Source of the DNA: Cohnella sp. AR92
Lineage (GTDB): Bacteria; Bacillota; Bacilli; Paenibacillales; Paenibacillaceae
Direction of reading: 5' to 3'
Length of the DNA: 64,000 bases
Assembly: GCF_003990975.1 (NCBI RefSeq)
Contig: NZ_RZJR01000007.1
Location: 295,760 to 359,759, forward strand
The translations under genes and the position numbers were made by a program. How positions within the stretch are numbered: the first letter of the stretch is position 1; each line of letters opens with the position of its first letter. The notes under the pieces were generated by a model. The model was not told the DNA's origin. It made no database searches and worked only from the letters and a program-made list of their open reading frames with translations. Positions 33,064 through 43,431 of the stretch are shown here, piece after piece.

Positions 33064-34647
33064 TTACAGCTTGAACGCCAGCGCGTTCTTCTGCAGTTCT
33101 TCCGCCAGGTGAGCCAGGGATACCGTCGAAGCCGAGGTTTGCTCCGAAGCGGCCGCTACTTGATCGCTGGCTGCCGAGATCGTCTCGATCGAATGCAGGA
33201 CGTCTTCCGACTGGGCCGATTGCTCTTCGCTTGCCGCTGCGATCTCCGCCACCTGCTGCGCCGTCTCGTTGGCGCTGGCGATAATGCCGTCCAACGCTTC
33301 TCCGGTGCGGCGGGACAGCAGGACGGCCTTCTCTACCGCTTCCACGCTATGGATCGTGTTGCTCTGCATTCCCTTGATAATGGAGCCGATCTGCTTCGTG
33401 GCCGAAGAGCTTCTCTCCGCAAGCTTGCGAACCTCGTCCGCGACGACCGCGAATCCGCGGCCTTGCTCTCCCGCTCTAGCCGCTTCGATAGCCGCATTCA
33501 GGGCCAGCAGATTCGTCTGTTCGGCGATGTCCGCGATGACCTCGAGAATGTCGCCGATCTTGTCGGAATCCTCTCTCAGATGGGACATCGCATCCCCCAC
33601 TTGGTCCATCGCTTGCAGGGATTCCCCGACGACCTTGCCGCCTTCGACCGCTCCTTGGCGGGTGCTGTCGGACAGAGAAGCCGCTTCCTCCGCGCTTCTT
33701 GCGACGGATTCGATAGCCCTGGACAACTCGCGAATGAGCTCGTTAATGCTCTGTACGTTTCTCGCTTGGTCCATCACGCTGCTGGCGATCTCTTGGGAGG
33801 AGCCGGAGATCTGCTCCGAAGCGGCCGCCACGTTGTGAGAAGAAGTAGAGAGGTTGCCGACGAGCATGCGAAGGTTGTCGATCATCTCATTGACGGAATC
33901 GGATACCTGCCCGATCTCGTCCTTCAGGCGGATCGTCGACTTCTCCGTCAGATCGCCCGTCGCCACCTTCTTCAGCAGCTCGGCGATCCTGCGCAGCGGC
34001 GCGGAGATAAGCTGCGAGATCCACAAGCCGAGAATCAGGGCGAGAGCGATCGCCACGGCGCTTAGAATCAGGACGATCAATCGGCTGGAATTGACCGCAT
34101 CGACCGAATCGTTCGTGGCCGCCGTAGACTTGGTAATAGCGGTCGTGAGAAGTTGTCCGATCTGAGCCATGGCATTGGTGTAGTTGGATTGCGTCTGGGC
34201 CAGCAGATTAGTCACTTCGTCCGAGTTGTCGGACTTCATCGCCGCTTCGACGATAGCGGGAATGGACTCATTGTAAACGTCGTAGTCCTTGCTGAAGGAG
34301 CTGTAGACTTCCCTGGCTTCCGGGCTCTGTATCAGCGATTCCAGTTCCTTCCGCAAGCTCTGGATCCCCGTAAGCGTGGAATCGAGGGATTGCTTCAGAG
34401 TCGCCTTTTCTTCCGGATTCGTCTCCACGGCGATCTGTAGCACGATCCTGCGCGCCTCGATGACCGATGGAGTAAACTTGGACATGTTCGACATGACCGG
34501 CATCCATCTGTCCCGAACTTCCTTGGAATTGCTGCCGATATTGTTCATTTGCATGAGAGAAAGACCTGTAATTACGACCATCAGAGCCAATACGATAATA
34601 AAGCTTCCTAACAGTTTCTTGCGAATCGTCATCTTCATGGTGCGCAC
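33064..34647 (-). CDS. Methyl-accepting chemotaxis protein with 4HB sensor
   Basis: A 527-residue receptor. TM1 lies near residues 11-29, and a helical extracytoplasmic domain (about 30-185) of the four-helix-bundle MCP type follows. TM2 lies near 188-207, then HAMP (about 208-260) and a long coiled-coil signalling domain with the hairpin tip [20 protein letters not shown]. The ligand is unknown. It is the second gene of the operon, and is presumably served by the CheA and CheW made from the same transcript. Confidence 0.93.
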   Translation of the reverse strand: MRTMKMTIRKKLLGSFIIVLALMVVITGLSLMQMNNIGSNSKEVRDRWMPVMSNMSKFTPSVIEARRIVLQIAVETNPEEKATLKQSLDSTLTGIQSLRKELESLIQSPEAREVYSSFSKDYDVYNESIPAIVEAAMKSDNSDEVTNLLAQTQSNYTNAMAQIGQLLTTAITKSTAATNDSVDAVNSSRLIVLILSAVAIALALILGLWISQLISAPLRRIAELLKKVATGDLTEKSTIRLKDEIGQVSDSVNEMIDNLRMLVGNLSTSSHNVAAASEQISGSSQEIASSVMDQARNVQSINELIRELSRAIESVARSAEEAASLSDSTRQGAVEGGKVVGESLQAMDQVGDAMSHLREDSDKIGDILEVIADIAEQTNLLALNAAIEAARAGEQGRGFAVVADEVRKLAERSSSATKQIGSIIKGMQSNTIHSVEAVEKAVLLSRRTGEALDGIIASANETAQQVAEIAAASEEQSAQSEDVLHSIETISAASDQVAAASEQTSASTVSLAHLAEELQKNALAFKL

Positions 34648-34704
34648 CCCTTCTGTGCCTGTAAGATTAGTTATCGGTTATAGCGAGATAAAGGCGGGTG
34701 TCCA

Positions 34705-37284
34705 TCAGAAGGACAACAACGATTCTCTAATCGTGAGAGAACCATCCATGCCCGGCAGCCTTCTGTCGATTCCGAGCAGAATGATCATTTGCCCGCCATC
34801 GTGATAAACCCCTTCGATCCAGTCGGACTGCACGGTAGGCAGAACCTCTTGGGCCGGTTCGATCGCTTTCTTCCCGATTCGAAGAATCTCCCCGATCTCG
34901 TCCGTCCAGATGCCGAGCTCTTGCCCGTCCAGCTCCATCACGATGATTCTGGATGAATCCTGCCTCGACCGCGGGCCAAGACCCAAGCCGCGGCTCAGAT
35001 CGATGACCGGCACGGTCCGGCCCCGCAGATGGATCATGCCCATGACGCCGTTCGGAGAAGCCGCGATCGTAGACAGCGAAGGCGCCGTGATGATCTCCCG
35101 AACCTTGCCGGCGCGTATGGCGTATTGCTCCCGCTCCATGCGGAAGGAGACATATTGCTCCTCGCTTCCCGCGATCGCCGCTTCGGCGTCCTGCAGTTCC
35201 TCTTCTTGCTGGAAGTCCAAGTGATCCTCGCGGCAGAACGACGCGGCGTCCAGAATCAAGCCGATTCGTCCGTCTCCGAGCAGGGTTGCCCCTGCCAGAT
35301 AAGGCACTTGGCCCACGTAGCTGCCAAGCGACTTGATGACGATCTCTTGGTTACCGATGGTCCGATCCACCGCGAGACAGACCCGTTTCTCCGCTACGCC
35401 GATCATGACGACCAGCGGCCTTCCTTCGGAGACGGTATCCTTCCTTTTTCCAAGCCCAAGCTTGTCCGACAAGCGAATAAGCGGGAAGACGGAGCCCCGA
35501 ATGACGCATACCTCTTGCCCTTGCAGATTCTGCAGCTGCTCCGGCTCCAGTCTCACGATCTCGACGACGTTGACGAGAGGCAGCGCGAACGAGTGCTCCT
35601 CGACTCCGACCAGCAAGGAACGAATGATCGCCAGGGTAAGCGGCAGCTTGATCGTGAACGTCGTTCCTCTGCCGACCTTCGTCTCGATGTCCACCAGACC
35701 GTTCAAGCGCTCGATATGCGCCCTTACGATATCCATGCCGACTCCGCGTCCCGACAGATCCGTGACCTGCTTCGCCGTCGATACGCCGGAACGGAAGATC
35801 AGCCGCACCGCTTCCTGATCCGACAGCTTATCGGCCTCCGCTTGCGTAATAAGCCCCTTGGCCACGGAAGCCGCCTTGATCTTCGCCGGATCGATGCCCT
35901 TGCCGTCGTCCGAGATGGAGATCACGATCTGATTGTCTTGATGGGCAGCCTTCAGAACGATCGTGCCTTGCCTAGGCTTGCCGAGAAGCTGGCGCTCCTC
36001 CGGCGGCTCGATCGCATGGTCCGCCGAATTGCGCAGAATATGGATAATCGGATCGCTGATCTCCTCGATGAGCGTCCGGTCCAGCTCCGTTTCTTTGCCT
36101 TCCATCACGAAGTTGAATTCCTTGCCGACCTGCTGGGCCACGTCCCGCATCATTCGCGGGAAACGGTTGAACAGCTGTTCGATCGGCAGCATCCGCGTCT
36201 TCATCATGCCGTCCTGCAGCTCGCCGATTACCTTATCGATCTGATGGGCGATATCGCCAAGGTCGTTGATGTCCGGCTGTTCGCCGTATTGCTCGTACAG
36301 CCTCTTGCGGACCTCATGCAGGCGCGTGTTGTCGATGAGCAGCTCTCCTACCAGGTTGAGCAGCTTCTCCAGCCGCTCGACGTCGACCCGCACCGTCTGC
36401 CCGCTTCTTGCCGCCTTCGACTCGGCAGCCGCCGCCCCCGGCGCGGATTCCGCTCCTCGCAGCTTGCGTTGCGCTTGGTCCGGGGCAAGCTCCGACCGTT
36501 CGATCGCTCTCACTTGAATCGGACCCATCTGCGAGATTTGGGACAGCTTCTGGCTGACGGCCTCCTCCTTCTCTTCCGTGAGCAGAAGGAATTCGACGTA
36601 GCCGAACTCGGCATTCGAATCCGCCAGCTCCTCGGACGTCGGATAGGTCGCGATGACTTCCCCCAGCTCATCCATCACGTTGTTCACGACCAACGCGCGG
36701 GCATAAGCGAACGCTTCGTCGGGCATGAACTCGGCGCGGATTCGCAAGGCTTGGAATTCCTTCTCCCACGCGTGGTAAATCGCCTTGCTATGGAAGCTGT
36801 CGATCGCGACGCCGGGACCCTCCAGCGTGTTGGCCTCCGCTTCGCTCGGCGCTGAGGCCTTCGCATTCGGTTCATCCGTCTCACCGGTCGCCGATGGATG
36901 CAGGAACGGTGCGAGCCTGCCCAACAAATCGCCGATATCCCGTTCGTTCTCCCCTTTGCCCGCTTGAATGTCCGTTTTCATCGCCTTGATCTCGTCCACG
37001 CATTCGAACAGAACATTCATCAGCGTCTGGCTGGCCTTCAACCGGTCGCCGCGCATCAGATCGAAGATGTTCTCCATCTGATGGGTCAATTCTTTGATCC
37101 GGATCAGCCCCATCGCCGCCGAGGAGCCCTTCAGCGTATGAGCCGCCCGGAAGATCGTTCCGATCGTATGCGGCTGAACGGAATCCCTCTCCAGCTCGAG
37201 CAGACGCTCATCCAGAATCTGAAGCTGCTCATCCAACTCATCCAGGAATAGTCCTAGATACTCAGACATGGCATCATGATGCAC
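34705..37284 (-). CDS. cheA: CheA-type histidine kinase with two CheW-like domains
   Basis: About 859 residues. GTG 37284 is chosen because AAGGTGG (37298-37292) lies seven bases ahead; TTG 37350 and ATG 37269 are alternatives. The order is an HPt domain (His49 in AAHTLKGSSAAMG), a linker/P2-like region, dimerisation and HATPase domains (HILRNSADHAI, ISDDGKGID, DLSGRGVGMDIVR), a CheW-like domain (SLLVGVEEHSFALPL) and a second CheW-like domain at the C-terminus (YVSFRMEREQYAIRAGKVRE). Standard B. subtilis CheA has one CheW-like domain. It heads the operon cheA-mcp-cheW-cheY; cheR, cheB, cheC and cheD are not present in the window. Confidence 0.92.
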   Translation of the reverse strand: MHHDAMSEYLGLFLDELDEQLQILDERLLELERDSVQPHTIGTIFRAAHTLKGSSAAMGLIRIKELTHQMENIFDLMRGDRLKASQTLMNVLFECVDEIKAMKTDIQAGKGENERDIGDLLGRLAPFLHPSATGETDEPNAKASAPSEAEANTLEGPGVAIDSFHSKAIYHAWEKEFQALRIRAEFMPDEAFAYARALVVNNVMDELGEVIATYPTSEELADSNAEFGYVEFLLLTEEKEEAVSQKLSQISQMGPIQVRAIERSELAPDQAQRKLRGAESAPGAAAAESKAARSGQTVRVDVERLEKLLNLVGELLIDNTRLHEVRKRLYEQYGEQPDINDLGDIAHQIDKVIGELQDGMMKTRMLPIEQLFNRFPRMMRDVAQQVGKEFNFVMEGKETELDRTLIEEISDPIIHILRNSADHAIEPPEERQLLGKPRQGTIVLKAAHQDNQIVISISDDGKGIDPAKIKAASVAKGLITQAEADKLSDQEAVRLIFRSGVSTAKQVTDLSGRGVGMDIVRAHIERLNGLVDIETKVGRGTTFTIKLPLTLAIIRSLLVGVEEHSFALPLVNVVEIVRLEPEQLQNLQGQEVCVIRGSVFPLIRLSDKLGLGKRKDTVSEGRPLVVMIGVAEKRVCLAVDRTIGNQEIVIKSLGSYVGQVPYLAGATLLGDGRIGLILDAASFCREDHLDFQQEEELQDAEAAIAGSEEQYVSFRMEREQYAIRAGKVREIITAPSLSTIAASPNGVMGMIHLRGRTVPVIDLSRGLGLGPRSRQDSSRIIVMELDGQELGIWTDEIGEILRIGKKAIEPAQEVLPTVQSDWIEGVYHDGGQMIILLGIDRRLPGMDGSLTIRESLLSF

Positions 37285-37470
37285 TTGCTGTCCACCTTCC
37301 TCTTCCACCGGTCCTAGTTCGGATGTCTGTTTTTTCCGTGCAAATCCCAAATCCTCTTAATTATGCTAATAAAGAGGCTCATCTTCCTATCCTCAGCCCT
37401 TCTTATTTGCCTTTATGGAGAACAGGAATATTTTCCAGTAGGAATAGGGCTTTCTTATCCCGCGTCGGGA

Positions 37471-37519
37471 AAAAAGAGAAACCGCCCCCATAGTCCATTC
37501 GGACTTATCGAGACGGTTT
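37471..37519 (-). terminator. Terminator of the LuxR-type regulator gene
   Basis: AAACCG (37479-37484) / CGGTTT (37514-37519) with inner AGTCC/GGACT hairpin, then TCTCTTTTTT leftward. Confidence 0.75.
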
Positions 37520-37566
37520 ATGGGACTTTCTTATTAGAATTCCACGCCTCTTCAGGGTCGCGAAAC

Positions 37567-39729
37567 TTAGGCCTTAAGAAGCTTAATCATGGCGGAAGTT
37601 CGATCGGCAACTCCAAGCTTCATGTAGATTTTGGTCAGATGATTCTTCACCGTATGGGAACTGATGTACATTTTCTCCGCGATGTCCTGGTTGGTGCATC
37701 CCTGAATCAGAAGCTCCAGAACCTCCCTCTCCCGCATCGTTAGAGAAGCGTAATCGAGCTCGTCTCCCTTGCACGCATCGGGATCGCGCCCGATGGCGAC
37801 ATGGCTCACGCTCGGAACCTGTTCCTCCAGCAGCTCTTCGAACACGAGCCGGATGCCGAGCGCGACCGATTGAACGGAGGGGTCCGCTGCCTCCTGCCCC
37901 GCGTCTTGGAGCGGATCCAGAACGAGAGCCAGAGCTTGGGCTTCCTGGCTGAAGCCGAACTCCAGGTAAGCATCCGCTTGGCCTCGATACTCCAGGATGC
38001 CCAGCGCTTCCTCCAGCAGCCCGATGGCGTCGGAATGCCAGGGGATCGTTTCCCAGAGGAAGGCGGGATCGTATCGGCTGATCTTGTAGGCTTGATCGAT
38101 AAGATCGGAGGCAGCCGGCGAGAATCCCAGCTTGCCGCAGAGAGCGGACAGAAGCTCGCGCTTCCTAAGGAACGGCGAATAGCCTTCCGGGTCCCAATAG
38201 GAGAGGGAGTAACTGAGAATCTCGAGGTAGCTTCGATTCGCCCGGGCTTCCATCTGCTGCAGCTCGAACAGCCGCAGCTCCCCGATCATAGCCAGAGCGG
38301 ACAAGAAGAACCGGTCGGACTCCTGGGCGTCCCTCTCCGACTTGCCGATGGATAGAACCCCCGTTATTTTCCTGCCGTAGCAGAAGGGAATCTCCATCAC
38401 CGGCTCTCCCCAGCTTGTCTGGCGGAAGATCGGAGTTCGTCCCCTCTGTCCCAGCCATGCGTTCATTCGGTGATAACGCTCCGATGTCTCGGCGGCGTAC
38501 CAAGCCGTCTGATCCGATCTTAGTCCCCTAGAGACGATCTGCGCTTCCGCCGTCTTCCCCGGTTCGTTGAAGAGAACGATGCTGCTGAACGCTCCTCCCG
38601 TCAGCTTGTGCATGGTCTCCACCATCACGGTAAGAATCCGTCTCAGGTCCGGAATCTCGGCTATGGAATAATGGACTTCATTCAGCATGGCCACGAGCAA
38701 GGCCTGCTTCTTCTGCGTTTCTTGCTGCTCGGCGCGATGGAGGCGATCTCCCCATTGATTCGCGATGAGCTGAAGCATCTCCAGAGCGGCCGGGGACGGC
38801 CGGCGAGCCGACCATTCGGCGCCGAACAACACCCCGCGAACCTCCTCCCGGACGATAATCGGATACCCGACGATCCATTGCGGCTCGGAGCCGGCCTTCG
38901 AGAACAGGCCTCCGTTCGATATGCCCGAGGTATGTTCCCATGCCGTTCTTCTCTGCATGAGAGCCGCATGGCCCAGGCAGCCTTCCCCCGAATGGAAAGA
39001 CTGTCCGATCAGCGCCGCTCCGAGTTCGTCCCCGACGACCGATTCGATCTCGAAGCGTTCATGCTCCTTCTTTCTCGCGAAGCCCGATAGGCCCAGCCCC
39101 GCCGTCTGAAGCGCGAGCCGAAGAACCTCCTCTTCGTTCACGCCGGCTGCGGCAAAGGAAGGGGAAGTCCATCGGCCGACCGCCTGCAGATGCTCGAGCT
39201 CCTCCGAGGAGCAATGCTCCCTCTCTTCATTCGGCTGCAGGATTGCCGCAGCGGCCTCCGCCAGCTCCCCGATCTTCTCCATCATCCCCGCGGAGAAAGA
39301 GCTTTGCGCCGAAGGAATCGCCTCCAGCGTCTTCTCGATTCCTTCCGGCAGAGAGTAAAATTCGCTCTTGCGAAGGAGTCCCGATCCTCGCTGGCTGTCG
39401 TCGAGCCACGGTCCCGCCCAGATCGTGCCGTTCGAGCCGCCGGGAAGCTTAAGGGGAGCGACGATGTACTTCATGTTCAGGAAAGTCTCGTAGTCGTACC
39501 TCGTGACCGCTTGGATGTCTTTTACGTAAGGAGCCAGCCTCCTTAGAGCATCGCGAAGGTCATATTCCTCCGCGTGGGACATCAGGCGGGCCAGCGCCTC
39601 CCCGCTCTCGGACAGAGAAGGCTTCGTCAGAGGCGCGCCTTGCCCATCTACCGCTAATATGGACAACCGGTACGCCGCGCTGTAAGTGTCTTGCAGATTC
39701 TGCAGGATGCGAACCTTGGTTCTCTCCAT
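37567..39729 (-). CDS. PocR/GAF-domain LuxR-type regulator
   Basis: A 720-residue protein. The N-terminal ~110 residues (RILQNLQDTYSAAYRLSILA, VDGQGAPLTKPS) look like a PocR sensory domain. Two GAF-like regions (about 195-330 and 345-500) are followed by a helical part (about 500-600). A LuxR helix-turn-helix ends the protein (TMREREVLELLIQGCTNQDI, SSHTVKNHLTKIYMKLGVAD). There is no receiver or kinase, so it is probably a one-component regulator that senses small molecules directly. It lies immediately upstream of the chemotaxis operon on the same strand, beyond a terminator; it may regulate that operon, which is inference. Confidence 0.85.
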   Translation of the reverse strand: MERTKVRILQNLQDTYSAAYRLSILAVDGQGAPLTKPSLSESGEALARLMSHAEEYDLRDALRRLAPYVKDIQAVTRYDYETFLNMKYIVAPLKLPGGSNGTIWAGPWLDDSQRGSGLLRKSEFYSLPEGIEKTLEAIPSAQSSFSAGMMEKIGELAEAAAAILQPNEEREHCSSEELEHLQAVGRWTSPSFAAAGVNEEEVLRLALQTAGLGLSGFARKKEHERFEIESVVGDELGAALIGQSFHSGEGCLGHAALMQRRTAWEHTSGISNGGLFSKAGSEPQWIVGYPIIVREEVRGVLFGAEWSARRPSPAALEMLQLIANQWGDRLHRAEQQETQKKQALLVAMLNEVHYSIAEIPDLRRILTVMVETMHKLTGGAFSSIVLFNEPGKTAEAQIVSRGLRSDQTAWYAAETSERYHRMNAWLGQRGRTPIFRQTSWGEPVMEIPFCYGRKITGVLSIGKSERDAQESDRFFLSALAMIGELRLFELQQMEARANRSYLEILSYSLSYWDPEGYSPFLRKRELLSALCGKLGFSPAASDLIDQAYKISRYDPAFLWETIPWHSDAIGLLEEALGILEYRGQADAYLEFGFSQEAQALALVLDPLQDAGQEAADPSVQSVALGIRLVFEELLEEQVPSVSHVAIGRDPDACKGDELDYASLTMREREVLELLIQGCTNQDIAEKMYISSHTVKNHLTKIYMKLGVADRTSAMIKLLKA

Positions 39730-39953
39730 TTCCGTTTTCCCCGCCTAGTCAGACATTTATTTCCATGATACAACAAGCCCTTCCTCCGATCGATAGCCCG
39801 AAAGGACCCGTTATGCGGTTTCCTGGACGGAATGGACTAGAAAACCGCGAACTTGAAAGATTCATCCGCGGTCCCTAAGAGGCTCCCTCAGCGGCGCCGT
39901 CTCCCCGGCCACGCCACCCCCTCCTCTCCCTTTCGTTTATCCCTACAACTCTG

Positions 39954-39962
39954 TGGTATAAT
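39954..39962 (+). promoter_or_regulatory. Extended -10 promoter of the SNF2 gene
   Basis: TGGTATAAT (extended -10) lies 54 bases before the start codon. No strong -35 is seen. Confidence 0.55.
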
Positions 39963-40016
39963 GAAATATTAATAAACAATCGCTATTAAGTTAGCGGGCG
40001 AGGAAGGAACCTCCGC

Positions 40017-43000
40017 ATGAGCCGTTCGTTATCGCTTCAGCAGATCAAGCTGCTGTGCGGCCAGATTGCTTATGAACGAGGACTCAAGTATTACGAAGCT
40101 CACCGCGTCATGGAGGTGAACTTCAACGAGGCCGACAGAAGATTCGATGCCTATGTATGGGGAAGCACGAGATACACGGTGCGGATCATCATGGACAATT
40201 CGGGGATCGAGGACGCGCGATGCGACTGCGAAGCGCGCCACTCCCAGTACTTCTGCAAGCATATCGCCGCCGTTCTGATCCATCTCTATAACGAGCAGAA
40301 GGCCCAAGAACCGCAAGAAGCCCAAGCTCCGGCCGTCCGGCCAGCCGAGCCCCCCGCGTTCAGCAGCCGCGACGTTCAATTCACGAAGAATATGATCTCG
40401 CTGTTCGACGCCCCTCTCGCCTCCCCGGGCGAGTCGGAAGAGCCTGCCGACCAAGCCGTCTATCTGGATACGGAATTCACCTGCCGAATCGTCTTGGAGA
40501 ATACCCGTTCTCCGCTCTTCGCCATCGAGATGAAGGTCGGCCCCAAGCGGCTTTATATCGTGCAGAAGATCAAGGAATTCCTGGGGAAAATCGAGCAGCA
40601 GCTCCCTTACGCCTTCGCCAAGCTGTTTACCTACGATCCCTCCTTCCATCGCTTCCGTCCGGAGGATGAAGCGATCGTGCGCCAGCTGATCCGCATCGTA
40701 CGCAGCGAGGCGGCCTACCGGGAAGCCTTCCGCAGCGCCGTCGGCGGCTTCTCCCTCCAACAGGATCGGGCCCTGATTCTGCCTCCGATGGCTTGGGAAG
40801 AGCTGCTTCCCTTGTTCCGCCATGCGAGGGTTCGGTTCGAACAAGGCATGCGCGAATCGGAGAGCATTCACGTCTCCGACGAACCGCTTCCGCTGGAGTT
40901 CCAGATCAATCCGTCGATGGGGGACGGCTATCAGCTCGATATCCATGGCCTGGACCACGTTCAGGTCATGGACACCTACGGCTATGTCGCCGCGGATGCC
41001 GTCCTGTATCCCATGGATGAAGCGACCATGCGCCGGCTCGACGAACTGAAGCGAATGTTCGCCTACAAGTCCTTGAAGCAGGTCCTGATTCCCCCCGCGC
41101 AGATCGAACCGTTCATGGATCGGGTCATCCCCGGCCTGAAGCGCATGGGGGAGGTCGTGATCGCGCAAGCCGTCTCCGACCGGATCATCAGCCCTCGCTT
41201 GCATGCGAAGCTTGATCTGGATTGGGTGAACAGCCGGCTGCTCGCCCGCCTCACGTACGAGTACGGCGATATCCGAATCGATCCGATGAAGCCGGAGCGA
41301 GGCCGGCGCACGAGCGAAGATCGGATTCTGCTCCGCGACGTCGAGACGGAGAGCCGAATCATGGCCCTGATCGAGATGGCGGACTTCAAGTACAACGGAA
41401 GCGAGCTGTATCTCGACGACGAAGACGAGATCTACCGGTTCCAATTCCGTCTGCTCCCTCAGTTAGAGAAGCTGATGGAGGTCGCTTCTACATCGGTGAT
41501 GAGAGAGGCGCTGCAGCAGCCGCTTGCTCCTCCGAGACTTACTCTCGACGTCGACCCGATGACCCAATGGCTGGAAGTGCGCTTCGATATGGAAGGCATC
41601 GACGAGGAAGAGATCCAGTCCATTCTGAGGAACCTCGTCGAGAAAAAATCCTATTACCGCCTGGCCAGCGGAGGCTTCCTCTCCCTGGAGGACGAGAGCT
41701 TCCGGGAGATCGCGAGCCTCATGGACGAGATGGAGCTTCGGAGTTCCGAGATCAAGGGCTCCCGGCTCGACCTCTCCGTCGTCCGCGGCCTCTCCCTGAT
41801 GGACTCGAAGCCGCGGGGGAATTACGTGAAGTTCGGGCGCTCCCTTCGCTTGCTCCTGGAGAACATGCGCAATCCGGACAATCTGGATTTTGCCGTCCCC
41901 GAGGAGCTTGACCCGATCCTCCGCGAATATCAGAAGTTCGGCTTCCAATGGATGAAGACGCTCGGCCATTACCGTTTCGGCGGCATTCTCGCCGACGATA
42001 TGGGGCTGGGCAAGACGCTTCAGGGCATCGCCTTCATCGAGTCGGAGCGGGAGAACATCCGCGAGAGCGGCCTGCCGGTCCTGATCGTCTCGCCGGCTTC
42101 GCTTATTTATAACTGGAAGAACGAGATCGCGAAGTTCGCCCCCGACCTCAATGCCGTTATCGCCGCGGGAGCGAAGCAGGAGAGAAGCGGCATTCTGGAC
42201 GATCTGGGGCAGGTGGACGTGCTGATCACCTCGTATCCGCTGCTTCGCCGGGATATGGAGCTGTACGCCAAGCAGCACTTCCATTCCCTCGTTCTCGACG
42301 AGGCTCAGGCGATCAAGAACCATGCGACACAGACGGCCCAAGCCGTCAAGCTGCTAAGGGCGAAATACCACTTCGCGCTGACGGGAACCCCGATTGAGAA
42401 CTCGCTCGACGAGCTGTGGTCGCTGTTCGATGCCGTGTTCCCGGAGCTGTTCGGGAGCCGGAGGGCGTTCTCCGAGCTGTCGCGCGAAGCGATCGCGAAG
42501 CGCGTCCGGCCTTTTATTCTCCGCCGGATGAAGTCCGATGTGCTGAAGGAGCTGCCGGACAAGATCGAGACGTTGCAGATGTCGGAGCTTACCGAGGAGC
42601 AGAAGAAGCTCTACGTCGCCTATCTGGCGCGCATTCAAGCCGAGACTTTGATGCAGTTGCAGACCGAAGGCTTCCAGAAGAGCCGGATGAAGATTCTTGC
42701 CGGACTCACCCGGCTTCGCCAGCTGTGCTGCCACCCTGCCTTGTTCCTGGAGAATTACGAGGGGGATTCCGGCAAGCTCGAACAATTGCTCGAGATCGTG
42801 GAGGAAGCTCTAGGCTCCGGGAAAAGAATGCTGATCTTCTCGCAGTTCACCTCGATGCTGAACATCATCCGCGAGGAACTCGCCTTGCGCGGCCTGAGCT
42901 GCTTCTATCTGGACGGATCGACCCCTTCGCAGGAGAGAGTCGAGCTGTGCGAACGCTACAATTCGGGGGAGCAGGACATCTTCCTGATCTCGCTTCGCGC

Positions 43001-43280
43001 GGGCGGAACCGGCCTCAACCTGACCGGAGCGGACACCGTCATTCTCTACGACCTCTGGTGGAACCCGGCCGTCGAACAGCAAGCCGCGGACCGGGCGCAC
43101 CGGATCGGGCAGAAGAACGTCGTGCAGGTCATCCGGCTGGTCACCCAAGGTACGATCGAGGAGAAAATGGTCGAGCTGCAGAAGCGCAAAACGGACCTCA
43201 TCGCCGAGGTCATCCAGCCTGGCGAAGAGGGACTGTCCGCCATCACCGAGCAGGAGATTCGCGAGCTTCTAATGATTTGA
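40017..43280 (+). CDS. SWIM zinc-finger SNF2-type helicase
   Basis: A 1087-residue protein. A SWIM zinc finger near the N-terminus has Cys69, Cys71, Cys80 and His82 (CDC..FCKH), then a long middle region of the bacterial SNF2-associated type. The SNF2 ATPase core starts near 630: DDMGLGKT (Walker A), LDEAQAIKNH (Walker B), LTGTPIENSLDELWSL, and the C-terminal helicase lobe with FSQFTSMLNII, LRAGGTGLNLTGAD and DRAHRIGQ. Bacterial relatives (RapA/HepA-like, YwqA of B. subtilis) translocate on DNA and are linked to transcription or repair. It is a single gene with its own terminator. Confidence 0.93.
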   Translation: MSRSLSLQQIKLLCGQIAYERGLKYYEAHRVMEVNFNEADRRFDAYVWGSTRYTVRIIMDNSGIEDARCDCEARHSQYFCKHIAAVLIHLYNEQKAQEPQEAQAPAVRPAEPPAFSSRDVQFTKNMISLFDAPLASPGESEEPADQAVYLDTEFTCRIVLENTRSPLFAIEMKVGPKRLYIVQKIKEFLGKIEQQLPYAFAKLFTYDPSFHRFRPEDEAIVRQLIRIVRSEAAYREAFRSAVGGFSLQQDRALILPPMAWEELLPLFRHARVRFEQGMRESESIHVSDEPLPLEFQINPSMGDGYQLDIHGLDHVQVMDTYGYVAADAVLYPMDEATMRRLDELKRMFAYKSLKQVLIPPAQIEPFMDRVIPGLKRMGEVVIAQAVSDRIISPRLHAKLDLDWVNSRLLARLTYEYGDIRIDPMKPERGRRTSEDRILLRDVETESRIMALIEMADFKYNGSELYLDDEDEIYRFQFRLLPQLEKLMEVASTSVMREALQQPLAPPRLTLDVDPMTQWLEVRFDMEGIDEEEIQSILRNLVEKKSYYRLASGGFLSLEDESFREIASLMDEMELRSSEIKGSRLDLSVVRGLSLMDSKPRGNYVKFGRSLRLLLENMRNPDNLDFAVPEELDPILREYQKFGFQWMKTLGHYRFGGILADDMGLGKTLQGIAFIESERENIRESGLPVLIVSPASLIYNWKNEIAKFAPDLNAVIAAGAKQERSGILDDLGQVDVLITSYPLLRRDMELYAKQHFHSLVLDEAQAIKNHATQTAQAVKLLRAKYHFALTGTPIENSLDELWSLFDAVFPELFGSRRAFSELSREAIAKRVRPFILRRMKSDVLKELPDKIETLQMSELTEEQKKLYVAYLARIQAETLMQLQTEGFQKSRMKILAGLTRLRQLCCHPALFLENYEGDSGKLEQLLEIVEEALGSGKRMLIFSQFTSMLNIIREELALRGLSCFYLDGSTPSQERVELCERYNSGEQDIFLISLRAGGTGLNLTGADTVILYDLWWNPAVEQQAADRAHRIGQKNVVQVIRLVTQGTIEEKMVELQKRKTDLIAEVIQPGEEGLSAITEQEIRELLMI

Positions 43281-43287
43281 TTGCTAA

Positions 43288-43327
43288 GGCTGAGCCGGGT
43301 CTTACGACCTTGGCTCAGCCTGTTTTG
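43288..43327 (+). terminator. Terminator of the SNF2 gene
   Basis: GGCTGAGCC (43288-43296) / GGCTCAGCC (43312-43320), then TGTTTTG. Confidence 0.8.
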
Positions 43328-43431
43328 TCGTTGGCGACTTGCCTTGGCGAGGCTGTCTCCCCTAATTGCGACTGCAATGCTGTCGGCGAAGCCTCCTGCC
43401 TCACGCATAATCTCCCAATGCCGCTCCGGTT

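Noticed and set aside
35029..36855. 608-codon open frame antisense to cheA; similar long frames at 24309-25877, 32674-34065 and 40029-41444
   Set aside because: These are GC-rich shadow frames opposite strongly supported genes, with Arg/Leu/Asp-rich unstructured translations.
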